Shown: positions 8,658-18,128, counted from the first letter of the stretch. The stretch: DNA of 64,000 nucleotides from Lysobacter sp. Root690 (GCF_001427785.1 NZ_LMHM01000001.1:201622-265621), one strand, 5' to 3'. Notes: generated by a model not told the origin, from the letters alone. Program-made: numbers and translations.

Positions 8658-9587
8658 ATGGAAACCAAGGCCAATTACGTCCTCATCGGTGCGTTCACGA
8701 TCATCGTGACGCTGTTCCTGCTGCTGTTCGCGCTGTGGGCGGCCAAGTACTCCTCGGAGAAGAGCTGGCGCGAATACGCGGTGATCTTCAACGAACCGGT
8801 CACCGGCCTGTCGGAAGGCAGCACCGTGCAGTACAACGGCATCTCGGTCGGCACCGTGCAGCAGCTGAGCTTGGCGCCGGACGACCCGCGCCGCGTCATC
8901 GCCAAGCTGCGCCTGCAGGCCGACGCGCCGATCAAGACCGACACCCGCGCCAAGCTGTCGCTGACCGGCATCACCGGCAGCCCGATCATCCAGCTCACCG
9001 GCGGCAGCCCCAACAGCCCGGCGCTGGCCGACGCCGAACGCAGCAGCGACATCCCGATCATCCAGACCGAGGCCTCGGCGCTGCAGAACATCGCCGACAC
9101 CGCCAACCGTCTGGTCGCGCGCCTGGATCAGGTGCTCAGCGACGACAACGTCAAGCACGTGTCCAACACCCTGGCCAACATCGAATCGCTGACCAGTTCG
9201 ATCGCCGACCAACGCGGCGACCTGCGCGAGTTGATCGCCAACGCGAAGAAGTCCAGCGAACAGCTCAGCCAGACCCTGGCCACCACCAACAAGGCGGTGG
9301 AGACGGTCGATCGCGAACTCGCCGGCAAGCTGCCGGGCATCATCAACAAGCTCGACAGCACCCTGACCAAGCTCGACTCGGCCGCCACCGGCGCCAACGG
9401 CATCCTCAACGACAACCGCGCCGCGATCGGCAGCTTCGCCAACGACGGCCTGGCCCAACTCGGCCCGACCCTGAGCGAGCTGCGTTCGCTGGTGCGCGAT
9501 CTGCGCCGGATCAGCGATCGCCTGGACAACAACCCGACCCGGTATCTGCTGGGACGCGATGCGACCAAGGAGTTCGAGCCGAAATGA
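8658..9587 (+). CDS. mlaD: MlaD-family MCE-domain substrate-binding protein
   Basis: A 309-residue protein with one N-terminal membrane anchor (about residues 7-29) and a single MCE domain (about 38-115; GLSEGSTVQYNGISVGTV is the core). A long helical C-terminal region follows (about 125-290), rich in IAD, TLA and LDS turns and probably periplasmic coiled coil or needle-like. It is longer than E. coli MlaD (183 residues), as is usual for MCE proteins outside the enteric type. It should bind phospholipid in the periplasm and pass it to or from MlaE. The start has a GGTG-type ribosome-binding site. The stop overlaps the lipoprotein start (ATGA). Confidence 0.9.
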   Translation: METKANYVLIGAFTIIVTLFLLLFALWAAKYSSEKSWREYAVIFNEPVTGLSEGSTVQYNGISVGTVQQLSLAPDDPRRVIAKLRLQADAPIKTDTRAKLSLTGITGSPIIQLTGGSPNSPALADAERSSDIPIIQTEASALQNIADTANRLVARLDQVLSDDNVKHVSNTLANIESLTSSIADQRGDLRELIANAKKSSEQLSQTLATTNKAVETVDRELAGKLPGIINKLDSTLTKLDSAATGANGILNDNRAAIGSFANDGLAQLGPTLSELRSLVRDLRRISDRLDNNPTRYLLGRDATKEFEPK

Positions 9588-10366
9588 AGCGGGTTATCGA
9601 CTTATCGGTGGGCGCCGCTCGCGGTGAAAGCCACGACATGATTATCGGCATGACGGATATGAACCAGAATTTGGATTGCGCGATTTCGGCTCGCGGCCGT
9701 TTCGCTTCCAGGAATTCCGCTCGCGTGCGTAACTTCGGGTGGTTGTCCGCCGCCCTGCTGGCCGCATTCGCTTTGAGCGGCTGCTCGTCGATCCTCGGCG
9801 AAAAACCCAAGGCGCCGACCGTGCAGTACGCCCCCGATCCGCGCGTGCCGGCCGATCCGAGCTGGCCGAGCGCGAACTGGCAGTTGTCGCTGAGCGCGCC
9901 CAACGCCGCGCGCATGATCGACAGCCTGCGCATCGCGGTGCGTCCGAGCGGCAACGAGATCCAGGTGTACAAGGGCGCGGCCTGGGCCAAGCTGCCGAGC
10001 AGCATGATCGAGGATTCGCTGCTGCGCACGCTCGAGGACTCCGGCAAGATCGCCGCGGTCGCGCGCCAGGGCAGCGGCATCGGCGCGGACTACAAGCTGG
10101 TGCTCGACCTGCGCCGGTTCGAATCCGACTACGGCCAGGACGCGGCGCTGCCGTCGGCGACGATCGAGATCAACGCCAAGCTGATCCACAGCTCGGACCA
10201 GAAGGTTGTCGCTTCGCGCACCTTCCTGCAGGCGCAAGCGGCCGCGACCACCGCGGTGCCGGACGTGGTCAATGCGTTCGGACGCGCGCTGGAAACGGTC
10301 ACCGGCGAGATCGCCGGGTGGACGTTGACCTCGGGCGACGTGCACGAGAAGACGCACAAGCGCTGA
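9584..10366 (+). CDS. ABC-type transport auxiliary lipoprotein (PqiC/ABC_trans_aux type)
   Basis: A 260-residue product if translation starts at ATG 9584, which overlaps the mlaD stop and has AAGGAG 11 bp upstream. In-frame ATGs at 9638, 9650 and 9659 would give a more normal signal peptide, because the lipobox LSGC lies far in, after FGWLSAALLAAFA. The mature domain contains LSLSAPNAARMIDSLRIAV and YKGAAWAKLPSSMIEDSLLRTLEDSG, the pattern of the ABC_trans_aux (PF03886) family found in MCE operons. The protein is probably an outer-membrane lipoprotein receiving lipid from the MCE complex. Family and lipobox are clear; the start is uncertain. Confidence 0.83.
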   Translation: MKRVIDLSVGAARGESHDMIIGMTDMNQNLDCAISARGRFASRNSARVRNFGWLSAALLAAFALSGCSSILGEKPKAPTVQYAPDPRVPADPSWPSANWQLSLSAPNAARMIDSLRIAVRPSGNEIQVYKGAAWAKLPSSMIEDSLLRTLEDSGKIAAVARQGSGIGADYKLVLDLRRFESDYGQDAALPSATIEINAKLIHSSDQKVVASRTFLQAQAAATTAVPDVVNAFGRALETVTGEIAGWTLTSGDVHEKTHKR

Positions 10367-10409
10367 GTCGCCGCGCGGCATTCGGTTTGACCCGCGCCCG
10401 TCCGACGCC

Positions 10410-10769
10410 ATGAACAACCCGTACCAAACCGGACGGGCCGCGCTACCGCCCGGCACGCCAAACGCGTGGCTTGCGACGGTCTGCTTGGGCGTCGTCGCCT
10501 TGCTCACCCTGACGGCCTGGCTGATCGCCGGATACGCTCGCTCGAACCTGGCCCAATACGGCGTAAACGAGCAGAACTTCGCTCTTGATCCCATCACGCT
10601 AAGACGATTGCATGCCCACACCTATCTGTTCGGGCCCTTGCTGCTGGCCGCTGTGGCCGCCATCGCCGGCGCCGCGTGGCCGCGCCGGCGCGACTGGTTC
10701 AATCGCTGCGCGCTGACGGCATGTCTCATGACGCTGCCGATATTCGTGTACGCCGTCGTGTGGCAGTGA
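10410..10769 (+). CDS. Small integral membrane protein of unknown function
   Basis: A 119-residue product with three predicted membrane helices (about residues 20-43, 71-92 and 100-118) and a short hydrophilic loop (SNLAQYGVNEQNFALDPITLRRLHAH). No family was recognised. Base and codon use look native. It starts 43 bp after the lipoprotein gene on the same strand and may be a distal operon member or independent. No strong ribosome-binding site or terminator is visible. It counts as real because the frame is compact, has third-position GC bias and gives a credible membrane topology. Confidence 0.65.
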   Translation: MNNPYQTGRAALPPGTPNAWLATVCLGVVALLTLTAWLIAGYARSNLAQYGVNEQNFALDPITLRRLHAHTYLFGPLLLAAVAAIAGAAWPRRRDWFNRCALTACLMTLPIFVYAVVWQ

Positions 10770-10863
10770 GCGTGGCGGCAGGTTCGAGACAGCGTTTCGC
10801 ACGCTTCGTATCAGGCCACGCGCGATACGGGCATCTTCGAAATCCCCTCCTGGACTGCGCCCT

Positions 10864-11454
10864 TCACCGCCGCCCGATCACCCGAAACGTCAGATTGATC
10901 CGCTCCCCCACCGGTTTGGCCGTGCGCGGCAGGGCGTGCCGGTAATTGGCCTGGGTCGGCCCCGACATCAGCAGCACACTGCCGTGGCCGAGCGCCAGTT
11001 CGCCCTTGAGGCCCTCACGGCGGCGGTGTTTGAAGGTGAAGCGCCGGGTCGCGCCCAGGCTCAACGAGGCGATCAACGGCGCGCGGCCGAGTTCGGGTTC
11101 GTCGTCGCTGTGCCAGCCCATCGCATCGCGGCCGTCGCGGTAACGATTGGCCAGCACGCTGTTGAACGGCGCGCCCAGTTCCTCGGCCAGCCGCTGTCGT
11201 ACCGCGTGCAGCGGCCGCGGCCAGGGATGCGGTTGGAAGTCGGCGCCCGAGTAGCGGTAATGCGCGTCGGCGTCGCCGATCCAACTGCTCAGCCGCGGCG
11301 AATCGTGCTCGCGGCCGAACAGGCGGATGCGATGCACCTCCCACGGCACCTGCTGCAACAAGGCCGCATACAGCGCGTCCGCGGCCTCCCCGTCCAGCCA
11401 GTTCGGATGGTAAGCCAGTTCGGCGTCTTCCAGCGGCAGTCGGGTCCAGGGCAT
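10864..11454 (-). CDS. alkB: AlkB-type Fe(II)/2-oxoglutarate dioxygenase
   Basis: A 196-residue protein with the AlkB fold. The metal ligands are His115 and Asp117 (WHSDDE) and His173 (YRHALP); the 2-oxoglutarate-binding arginines are in RINLTFR (Arg185, Arg191). The N-terminal nucleotide-recognition lid includes PRLSSWIGD, and NRYRDGRDAMGWHSDDE resembles the ALKBH2/3 subgroup. AlkB-type enzymes reverse 1-methyladenine and 3-methylcytosine damage. There is no ada or alkA neighbour, so damage-inducible regulation is not evident. The start at 11454 gives the usual family N-terminus. Confidence 0.9.
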   Translation of the reverse strand: MPWTRLPLEDAELAYHPNWLDGEAADALYAALLQQVPWEVHRIRLFGREHDSPRLSSWIGDADAHYRYSGADFQPHPWPRPLHAVRQRLAEELGAPFNSVLANRYRDGRDAMGWHSDDEPELGRAPLIASLSLGATRRFTFKHRRREGLKGELALGHGSVLLMSGPTQANYRHALPRTAKPVGERINLTFRVIGRR

Positions 11455-11692
11455 GGGCGGACGCTAGCACGCGTCCGGCGCGCGCCGCGATCCGATTCCT
11501 GCACAGTTCGCTGGGCCCGTCGGCGGCACCGGATCGGACCCAAACCCCGCCGCCAATGGCCCACGCAAGGCCCAAAACACCGGCCGCGTTCCGTTTAAAA
11601 CAGCTCAATCGTTCACCGTGCCGGCGTTTGAAATGGCGCCGCCCGCGCAAACCCGCGACAATGCCGGGATTGCACGCACGAGTACCGCCAGC

Positions 11693-13345
11693 ATGAGCGA
11701 ACAGCCGATCGATACGGTCCAGCCGTCCGACACGCCAGCCATCGAGATCGAACGCGACGTCATGGAATACGACGTCGTCACCGTCGGCGCCGGTCCGGCC
11801 GGGCTGTCGTTCGCGATCCGGCTCAAGCAGCTCAATCCGGAGATCTCGGTCTGCGTGATCGAGAAGTCCAGCACCATCGGCGCCCACATCCTGTCCGGCG
11901 CGGTGATCGAAACCGGCCCGCTCGACGCGCTGCTGCCGAACTGGCGCGACAACCCGCCGCCGATCTGCGTGCCGGCCACCGACGACGAGTTCTGGCTGCT
12001 GACCAAGACCGGCGGGCGCAAGCTGCCGGTGCCGCCGGGCATGAACAACCACGGCAACGTGATCGTCAGCCTCGGCGCGATGTGCGCCTGGCTGGCGCCG
12101 CAGGCCGAAGCGCTGGGCGTGGAGATCTATCCGGGCTTCGCCGCCGCCGAAACCCTGCACGACCCCGACGGCCGCGTCGCCGGCGTGCGCATCGGCGACA
12201 TGGGCATCTCCAAGGACGGCACGCCGAAGGACGGCTTCACCGCCGGCATCGACATCCGCGCCAAGGTCACCGTGTTCGCCGAAGGCGCGCGCGGGCATCT
12301 GACCAAGCGCCTGATCAAGCGCTTCAAGCTCGACGCCGACAGCGACCCGCAGGGCTATTCGATCGGCATCAAGGAACTGTGGCAGGTGCCCGAGGACCGG
12401 GTCAGCCCCGGTAAGATCGTCCACAGCTTCGGCTGGCCGGCCGACAGCCACACCTACGGCGGCAGCTTCCTGTATCACCTGGACAAGGGCCGCATCGCCC
12501 TGGGCTACGTCAGCGGCCTGGATTACCGCGACCCGGACTACAAACCGTGGGAAGCCTTCCAGCAATGGAAGAACCACCCGATGGTCAAGCCGCTACTGGA
12601 AGGCGGCAACCTGGTCTCGGCCGGCGCGCGCGCGATCGTCACCGGCGGCTATCAATCGCTGCCCAAGGTCGAGATGCCCGGCGCTCTGCTGATCGGCGAC
12701 ACCGCCGGCCTGCTCAACGTGCCCAAGGTCAAGGGCACCCATCAGGCGATCCGCAGCGGCATGCTCGCCGCCGAGCATCTGGTCGCGGCCGAACTCGCGG
12801 CGGAAGGCTTCGACGCCAAGCTGCGCGCGTCCGAGGCGATGGCCGAACTCAAGAAGGTCCGCAACATCAAGCCCGCGTTCAAGAAGGGCTTGTGGTTCGG
12901 CATGCTCAACGCCGCCTGGGAAACCGTCACCGGCGGGCTGTCGCCGTGGACCTTGAAGAACAAGCCGGACTGGTCGTCGCTGCAGAAACTCGGCGAGGCC
13001 GAAAAGCCCAAGCGCGATTACCTCGACCGCACCCTGGCGCCGCGCGACCGCCTGGCCTCGGTGTACTTCGCCGCGACCGAGCACGACGAAGACCAGCCGG
13101 TGCACCTCAAGGTCGCCGACACCAACATCTGCATCACCCAATGCGCCGAGGAATACGGCAACCCCTGCACCCGCTTCTGCCCGGCCGGCGTGTACGAGAT
13201 CGTCGAGGAAGAAGGCAGCAAGCGCCTGCAGATCAACTCGGCGAACTGCGTCCACTGCAAGACCTGCGACATCAAGGACCCGTACGAGATCATCAACTGG
13301 GTGACGCCGGAAGGTGGCGCGGGGCCGAATTACCAGAATCTGTAA
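11693..13345 (+). CDS. Electron-transfer flavoprotein-ubiquinone oxidoreductase
   Basis: A 550-residue membrane-associated flavoprotein that passes electrons from reduced ETF to ubiquinone. It has an N-terminal FAD-binding GAGPAGLSFAIRLKQ dinucleotide fold, an internal ubiquinone/FAD region (SGAVIETGPLDALLPNW, KGTHQAIRSGMLAAEH) and a C-terminal 4Fe-4S domain with Cys in CITQCAEEYGNPCTRFC and NCVHCKTC. The length matches the mitochondrial and bacterial ETF-QO family. The frame is open back to 11618, but the ATG at 11693 (MSEQPIDTVQ) fits family length better. Its partners EtfB and EtfA are encoded 7 kb away at 20133-21820. Two bidirectional terminators follow. Confidence 0.95.
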   Translation: MSEQPIDTVQPSDTPAIEIERDVMEYDVVTVGAGPAGLSFAIRLKQLNPEISVCVIEKSSTIGAHILSGAVIETGPLDALLPNWRDNPPPICVPATDDEFWLLTKTGGRKLPVPPGMNNHGNVIVSLGAMCAWLAPQAEALGVEIYPGFAAAETLHDPDGRVAGVRIGDMGISKDGTPKDGFTAGIDIRAKVTVFAEGARGHLTKRLIKRFKLDADSDPQGYSIGIKELWQVPEDRVSPGKIVHSFGWPADSHTYGGSFLYHLDKGRIALGYVSGLDYRDPDYKPWEAFQQWKNHPMVKPLLEGGNLVSAGARAIVTGGYQSLPKVEMPGALLIGDTAGLLNVPKVKGTHQAIRSGMLAAEHLVAAELAAEGFDAKLRASEAMAELKKVRNIKPAFKKGLWFGMLNAAWETVTGGLSPWTLKNKPDWSSLQKLGEAEKPKRDYLDRTLAPRDRLASVYFAATEHDEDQPVHLKVADTNICITQCAEEYGNPCTRFCPAGVYEIVEEEGSKRLQINSANCVHCKTCDIKDPYEIINWVTPEGGAGPNYQNL

Positions 13346-13367
13346 TCGCACCCATCCGCGAACATGC

Positions 13368-13396
13368 AAAAAGGCCGCCCGAAAGGCGGCCTTTTT
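13368..13396. terminator. Bidirectional terminator after ETF-QO
   Basis: AAAAAGGCCGCC (13368-13379) and GGCGGCCTTTTT (13385-13396), loop CGAAA. A 12-bp stem with A/T tails on both sides between convergent genes. Confidence 0.92.
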
Positions 13397-13468
13397 GTTG
13401 CGCCGCGCTTGCAACGGCAGCCAGGAACGCCCTGGCACGCGGCCACCCGGCGCGGCCGTGGGTATAAA

Positions 13469-13496
13469 CGAAAAGCCGCCTTTCGGCGGCTTTTCG
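13469..13496. terminator. Bidirectional terminator before the CoA-transferase B subunit stop
   Basis: CGAAAAGCCGCC (13469-13480), loop TTTC, GGCGGCTTTTCG (13485-13496). It serves the leftward CoA-transferase transcript, with the preceding hairpin as backup. Confidence 0.9.
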
Positions 13497-13515
13497 ACAC
13501 TCGACGAACGCTCGC

Positions 13516-14148
13516 TCAGTTGCGCTTGAACGGCACGCCGGTCTTTTCCCGCAGTTCCTCGTCGCTCACGCCCGGCGCGGTTTCGATCAGCACCAGGCCC
13601 TGTTCGGTCACGTCCATCACCGCCAGTTCGGTGATGATGCGGTTGACCACGCCCAGGCCGGTCAGGGGCAAGGTGCATTCGGGCAGGATCTTGTGTTCGC
13701 CGTTCTTGGCGCTGTGCTCCATCAGCACGACCACGCGCTTGACCCCGGCGACCAGATCCATCGCGCCGCCCATGCCCTTGACCATCTTGCCGGGCACCAT
13801 CCAGTTGGCCAGATCGCCCTTGTCGGTGACCTGCATCGCGCCAAGGATCGCCAGGTCGATATGGCCGCCGCGGATCATCGCGAAGCTGTCGTGGCTGCCG
13901 AAGTAGCTGGCGCCCGAACGCGCGGTCACGGTCTGCTTGCCGGCGTTGATCAGGTCGGCGTCAACCTCGTCCTCGGTCGGAAACGGACCGATGCCGAGCA
14001 ATCCGTTTTCGGACTGCAGCCACACGTCGATGCCGTCGGGAATGAAATTGGCGACCAGGGTCGGCAAGCCGATACCGAGGTTCACATAGGCGCCGTCGGT
14101 GAGTTCCTGCGCGGCGCGTTGCGCCATTTCGTCGCGGGTCCAAGACAT
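13516..14148 (-). CDS. scoB: 3-oxoacid CoA-transferase subunit B
   Basis: A 210-residue beta subunit of a class I CoA-transferase, probably succinyl-CoA:3-ketoacid CoA-transferase (ketone-body/acetoacetate use). The catalytic glutamate lies in [12 protein letters not shown]; GxGxP-type turns include [17 protein letters not shown]. The ATG at 14148 ([16 protein letters not shown]) has AAGGAA 9 bp upstream; the longer frame upstream lacks similarity. It is downstream of subunit A in the same direction, separated by 182 bp. Substrate specificity between succinyl-CoA:acetoacetate and 3-oxoadipate (PcaJ) cannot be settled from sequence, but no pca genes are nearby. Confidence 0.92.
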   Translation of the reverse strand: MSWTRDEMAQRAAQELTDGAYVNLGIGLPTLVANFIPDGIDVWLQSENGLLGIGPFPTEDEVDADLINAGKQTVTARSGASYFGSHDSFAMIRGGHIDLAILGAMQVTDKGDLANWMVPGKMVKGMGGAMDLVAGVKRVVVLMEHSAKNGEHKILPECTLPLTGLGVVNRIITELAVMDVTEQGLVLIETAPGVSDEELREKTGVPFKRN

Positions 14149-14330
14149 GAGTAGCGGTTCCTTTGATTCGAAAGTGGTTGCCAAAACAACCACGAGAAAG
14201 AGAGTCGGCAACAACGATGGTTCTGACTTCAGCAAGACAACGAGGCGAGCCGCAACGACCGTTTCAACTTCAGCGCGGCGATCAACATCGACGCCACAGC
14301 CACGAAACGCTCAACCCACCCTCGCCCCAC

Positions 14331-15068
14331 TCAACCAGCCCGTACCGTCCGCTGCTCGATGCGCTTCTCCGGCGTGGCGTTGACCACGATGCGATCGACA
14401 TAGATGCCCGGCAGATGCACGTGATCGGGATCGATCGCGCCGACCTCGACCAGTTCCTCGACTTCGACCACGCAGGTCTTGCCGGCCATCGCGCAGGCCG
14501 GATTGAAATTGCGCGCGGTCTTGCGGAACACCAGGTTGCCGGCGGTATCGGCCTTCCACGCCTTGACCAGCGACACGTCGGCCTTGAGCGCGGTTTCCAT
14601 CACGTAATGATGGCCGTCGAACTCGCGCGTCTCCTTGCCGTCGGCCACGACCGTGCCGTATCCGGTGCGGGTGAAGAACGCCGGGATGCCGGCACCGCCG
14701 GCGCGCAGGCGCTCGGCCAGGGTGCCCTGCGGGTTGAACTCGAGTTCGAGTTCGCCCGACAGGAACTGGCGCTCGAATTCCTTGTTCTCGCCCACGTAGG
14801 ACGAAATCATTTTCTTGATCTGGCGCGTTTCCAGCAGCAGGCCCAGGCCGAAACCGTCGACACCGGCGTTGTTGGAGATCGCGGTCAGGCCCTTGACGCC
14901 GCTGTCGCGCAGCGCGCCGATCAGGGCCTCGGGAATGCCGCACAGGCCGAAACCACCGACGGCCAGGGTCTGCCCGTCCGCCACCACGCCTTGCAACGCG
15001 TCTTTCGCACTGGGGTACAGCTTGCTCTTCGCGGCGCCGGTGGGCGTCGCGGCGATGGCCTGGGCCAT
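14331..15068 (-). CDS. scoA: 3-oxoacid CoA-transferase subunit A
   Basis: A 245-residue alpha subunit. It carries the family patterns [31 protein letters not shown] and the C-terminal [17 protein letters not shown] lies just upstream of ATG 15068. Together with ScoB it should form the heterotetrameric enzyme transferring CoA from succinyl-CoA to acetoacetate. The 182-bp gap to scoB is unusual, since the two genes are often adjacent or overlapping, so scoB may have its own promoter there. The gene is divergent from the ATP-grasp gene. Confidence 0.92.
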   Translation of the reverse strand: MAQAIAATPTGAAKSKLYPSAKDALQGVVADGQTLAVGGFGLCGIPEALIGALRDSGVKGLTAISNNAGVDGFGLGLLLETRQIKKMISSYVGENKEFERQFLSGELELEFNPQGTLAERLRAGGAGIPAFFTRTGYGTVVADGKETREFDGHHYVMETALKADVSLVKAWKADTAGNLVFRKTARNFNPACAMAGKTCVVEVEELVEVGAIDPDHVHLPGIYVDRIVVNATPEKRIEQRTVRAG

Positions 15069-15185
15069 GGGACAACTCCTTTTCGGGATGCGCGCAGTTT
15101 AGCCTGCGGCCGGCCCGGGACGTAGCGGACTTTCGGGCAATACCGCGACAATGCCTTGATTGTGTGCCGACGTTAGACTGCCGCC

Positions 15186-16112
15186 ATGAGTTCAATCGCC
15201 CCGCCTTCCATCGTCCTGGTCACCGCCATCGCCGCCGCCGGACAGGATGACGACCTGTCGCCGCTGCTCGCCGCCTGCAACGCGCACGGCCTGCGCGCGC
15301 AGATTCGCGCCTGGGACGACCCCAGCGTGGCCTGGGCGCGATACGACGCCGTATTGCTGCGCTCGCCCTGGGACTACACCGAGCGCCTCGACGAATTCCT
15401 GGCCTGGTGCGAACGCGTCGACGCGGTCAGCCGCCTGCTCAACCCCTGGCCGGTGCTGCGCTGGAACACTGACAAGCATTACCTGGCCGACCTGGCCGCG
15501 CGCGGCGTGCCGGTGGTGCCGACCGCCTTCGTCGAACCGGACATGGACGCGATGCCGGCGTTGCAAGAGTTTCTGCTCGCGTATCCGCAGGCCGAGGAAT
15601 TCGTGGTCAAGCCGGCGGTCAGCGCGGGTTCGCGCGATACGCTGCGGTACGCGCGAGTGCAGGAATTCGCCGCCGCCAACCACATCGCGCGGCTGCTCGA
15701 CGAAGGCCGCAGCGCGATGCTGCAGCCGTACCTGGCCTCGGTCGATCGCGACGGCGAAACCGCGTTGATCCATTTCAACGGCGTGTTCAGTCACGCCATC
15801 CGCAAGGGCGCGATGCTGCAACGCGAGGACGCGTTGAACCTGCGCGCGATCGAACGCATCAACCCGCGCGAAGCCGGCGACGACGAACGCACCGTCGCGC
15901 TGCATGCGCTGACCGCGATGACCGCGCGGCTGGATCTGGAAGAACCGCTGCCGTATGCGCGCGTGGATTTGATCCGCGACGCCGAGGGTCGACCGCAATT
16001 GCTGGAACTGGAGCTGTGCGAGCCTTCGCTGTTCTTCGACCATGCGCCGGGCAGCGCGGATCGGTTTGCGCAGGTGTTGGCGGAACTGCTGGCGGTCGAT
16101 GCTTCGGATTGA
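15186..16112 (+). CDS. ATP-grasp enzyme, RimK/DcsG-like
   Basis: A 308-residue cytoplasmic protein with an ATP-grasp fold. It has an N-terminal pre-ATP-grasp domain (about residues 1-95; YDAVLLRSPWDYTERLDEF), then the ATP-binding core with lysine in FVVKPAVSAGSRDT. Mg-ligating acidic residues lie in the PYARVDLIRD and QLLELELCEPSLFF stretches near the C-terminus. It resembles stand-alone ATP-grasp proteins related to D-cycloserine ligase DcsG and glutathione-synthetase-like ligases. The substrate is unknown. No biosynthetic partner lies beside it, and it is divergent from scoA. Confidence 0.8.
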   Translation: MSSIAPPSIVLVTAIAAAGQDDDLSPLLAACNAHGLRAQIRAWDDPSVAWARYDAVLLRSPWDYTERLDEFLAWCERVDAVSRLLNPWPVLRWNTDKHYLADLAARGVPVVPTAFVEPDMDAMPALQEFLLAYPQAEEFVVKPAVSAGSRDTLRYARVQEFAAANHIARLLDEGRSAMLQPYLASVDRDGETALIHFNGVFSHAIRKGAMLQREDALNLRAIERINPREAGDDERTVALHALTAMTARLDLEEPLPYARVDLIRDAEGRPQLLELELCEPSLFFDHAPGSADRFAQVLAELLAVDASD

Positions 16113-16239
16113 GTCGCGCGCGTCCGTGGCCGCGCGAGCTTCGGATCGAACAGCGTCGGGGCTGAAGCTCCGTCCACAAAGAGCCGAAGCTATCGCAACC
16201 TTTCACCGCAGCCACCAAAGCCTATAGCAACCCTCCCAT
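16113..16239. other. Non-coding stretch with degenerate repeat fragments
   Basis: Part of a roughly 600-bp gene-free region extending to 16715. It contains short pieces such as GCTGAAGCTCCGTCC that look like REP-type remnants. No open frame with coding character was seen. Confidence 0.4.
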
Positions 16240-16350
16240 CGTCATTCCCGCGAAGGCGGGCGCCGTTTTACTTCGGCGGAGCCGAATATCCAGTGACTTC
16301 AAGCGTTCTCGCACGAAAGGCCCTGGATTCCCGCCTTCGCGGGAATGACG
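16240..16350. repeat. 111-bp element with perfect 21-bp terminal inverted repeats
   Basis: The left end at 16240-16260 begins CGTCATTCCCGCGAAGG. Its exact reverse complement occupies 16330-16350. The spacer carries no gene. The GTCATTCCCGCGAAGGCGGG end is a motif common between genes in this family and elsewhere in Proteobacteria (general knowledge). The element may be a small non-autonomous mobile or REP-like unit. Confidence 0.85.
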
Positions 16351-16650
16351 ACCTTGAAGGATGGCGCTGAAATCTCCGGATTCTTAAAACGACCGCCCAT
16401 CCATGGGCACAACCTTCACCGACTTCAAATCCCCTCTCGGTCGCGAAGCTTCTTGTTACGCAACTTCCGCACCAATGCCATGAAGTAAGTTGTAACAAGC
16501 ACTTCAACTCTTAAAACACGAAGTTCGTTGTAGCAAGAGCTCGGCTCCGCCCCCCGAAGTCCGTCGCAGCTAGAGCATCAACTGCGATGCTACGAGGTCT
16601 TTTGCGGGAAGGGTTTCAGCCACGATGCCTTTCGATCCGCAACGAAGACA
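16351..16650. other. Gene-free region between the repeat and the xanB terminator
   Basis: About 300 bp of lower GC than its neighbours, with several AACTTC/GAAGTT and GTTGTAGCAAG-type words repeated in both orientations (about 16440-16580). No promoter or gene could be assigned. Confidence 0.4.
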
Positions 16651-16684
16651 GCATAAAAAAAGACCGGCCCATGGCCGGTCTTTT
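16651..16684 (-). terminator. Rho-independent terminator of xanB
   Basis: On the minus strand AAAAGACCGGCC pairs with GGCCGGTCTTTT (16658-16684, 3-nt loop), followed by a run of seven T residues. It lies 31 bp past the xanB stop. Confidence 0.92.
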
Positions 16685-16715
16685 CGATTGCCGCATGCTT
16701 CACGACACGAACGAC

Positions 16716-18128
16716 TTACGAACGCCCGTAAACGTCTTCCAGGCGAACGATATCGTCTTCGCCCAGATAGCTGCCCGACTGCACCTCGATCAACTCGACC
16801 GGTTCGCTGCCGTTGTTGCGCAGCCGATGCACGCTGCCCAGCGGAATATAAGTGCTCTGGTTTTCGTGCAGATCGAACACCTTGTCGTCGCAGGTCACCT
16901 CGGCCACGCCGGACACCACGATCCAGTGCTCGGCGCGCTTGTGGTGCTTCTGCAGACTCAACACGCCGCCTGGCTTGACCACGATGCGCTTGACCTGGAA
17001 ACGGTCGCCCATGTCGATCGAATCGTAATTGCCCCACGGCCGATACACCTTGCGGTGGAACAGATGCTCCTGACGGCCGGCCTGCTTGAGCTTGTCGACG
17101 ATCATCTTGACGTCCTGCACCCGATCCTTGCGCGCGACCAGGGTCGCATCGGGCGTGTCGATGATCACCAGGTCCTCCACGCCGATCGTCGCGATCATGC
17201 GCCGGTCGGACGCGCGCACCAGACTGCCGCGGGTGTCGACCGAGATCACGTCGCCTTCGTAGCGGTTGTCGTCGTCGTCGCGCTCGGCCACCGCCCACAG
17301 CGACGACCACGAACCGATATCGCTCCATCCGCAGCTGACCGGCACCACCGCGGCGCGATCGGTTTTCTCCATCACCGCGTAATCGATCGAATCGTTCGGG
17401 CTGGCGGCGAATTCGTCCTTGCCCAGGCGGATGAAGTCCAGATCGGTGCTGGCCCGCGCATACGCGGCGCGCGCGGATTCGAGGATCTTCGGCGCCAGTC
17501 GCGCCAGTTCGTCGAGGTAGCGCTGGGCCTTGAACAGGAACATGCCCGAGTTCCAGGCATAGGTGCCGGCGGCGACATAGCCCTCGGCGGTGGCCAGATC
17601 GGGTTTCTCGACGAAGCGGCCGACCTTGTAGCCGCCCTCGCCCAGGGCATCGCCGCGGTCGATGTAGCCGTAACCGGTCTCCGGATAATCCGGATGGATG
17701 CCGAAGGTCACCAGCCAGTCCTGATCGGCCAGCACCGCCGCGCGCGCGACCGCGTCGCGGAAGGCTTCGACGTCTTCGATCAGATGGTCGGCCGGCAGGA
17801 CCAGCATGGTCGCCTCGGGCTCGCTGGCGACCAGGTGCAGCGCCGCCAGCGCGATCGCCGGCGCGGTGTTGCGGGCGACCGGTTCGAGCAGGATCGCGCC
17901 GTTGGCCACGCCGATGGCCTGCAACTGCTCGCCGACCATGAAACGGTGGTCGTCGGCGCAGACCGTGACCGGGGCCCCGGTATCGGGTAGCGCGCTGGCG
18001 CGCAGAATGGTTTCCTGGAACAGCGAGTGGTCGCCGATCAGCGAAAGGAACTGCTTGGGCTGATTCTGACGCGAGAGCGGCCACAAGCGTGAACCACTGC
18101 CGCCACTGAGAACGACGGGATGAAGCAT
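16716..18128 (-). CDS. xanB: Mannose-1-phosphate guanylyltransferase / mannose-6-phosphate isomerase
   Basis: A 470-residue bifunctional enzyme (ManC/AlgA/XanB type) that isomerises fructose-6-P to mannose-6-P and makes GDP-mannose from mannose-1-P. The N-terminal nucleotidyltransferase has the pyrophosphorylase signature GGSGSRLWPLSR and the FVEKPD sugar-binding motif. The C-terminal cupin (about residues 345-470) has the type II PMI pattern RPWGNYDSID, HHKRAEHWIVV and NQSTYIPLGSVHRL. The ATG at 18128 has GGAG 5 bp upstream; the extension to 18356 is spurious. GDP-mannose is the substrate of Gmd in the O-antigen cluster 20 kb away. In Xanthomonas xanB adjoins rml genes next to etfA; no rml genes are here. 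Confidence 0.95.
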   Translation of the reverse strand: MLHPVVLSGGSGSRLWPLSRQNQPKQFLSLIGDHSLFQETILRASALPDTGAPVTVCADDHRFMVGEQLQAIGVANGAILLEPVARNTAPAIALAALHLVASEPEATMLVLPADHLIEDVEAFRDAVARAAVLADQDWLVTFGIHPDYPETGYGYIDRGDALGEGGYKVGRFVEKPDLATAEGYVAAGTYAWNSGMFLFKAQRYLDELARLAPKILESARAAYARASTDLDFIRLGKDEFAASPNDSIDYAVMEKTDRAAVVPVSCGWSDIGSWSSLWAVAERDDDDNRYEGDVISVDTRGSLVRASDRRMIATIGVEDLVIIDTPDATLVARKDRVQDVKMIVDKLKQAGRQEHLFHRKVYRPWGNYDSIDMGDRFQVKRIVVKPGGVLSLQKHHKRAEHWIVVSGVAEVTCDDKVFDLHENQSTYIPLGSVHRLRNNGSEPVELIEVQSGSYLGEDDIVRLEDVYGRS

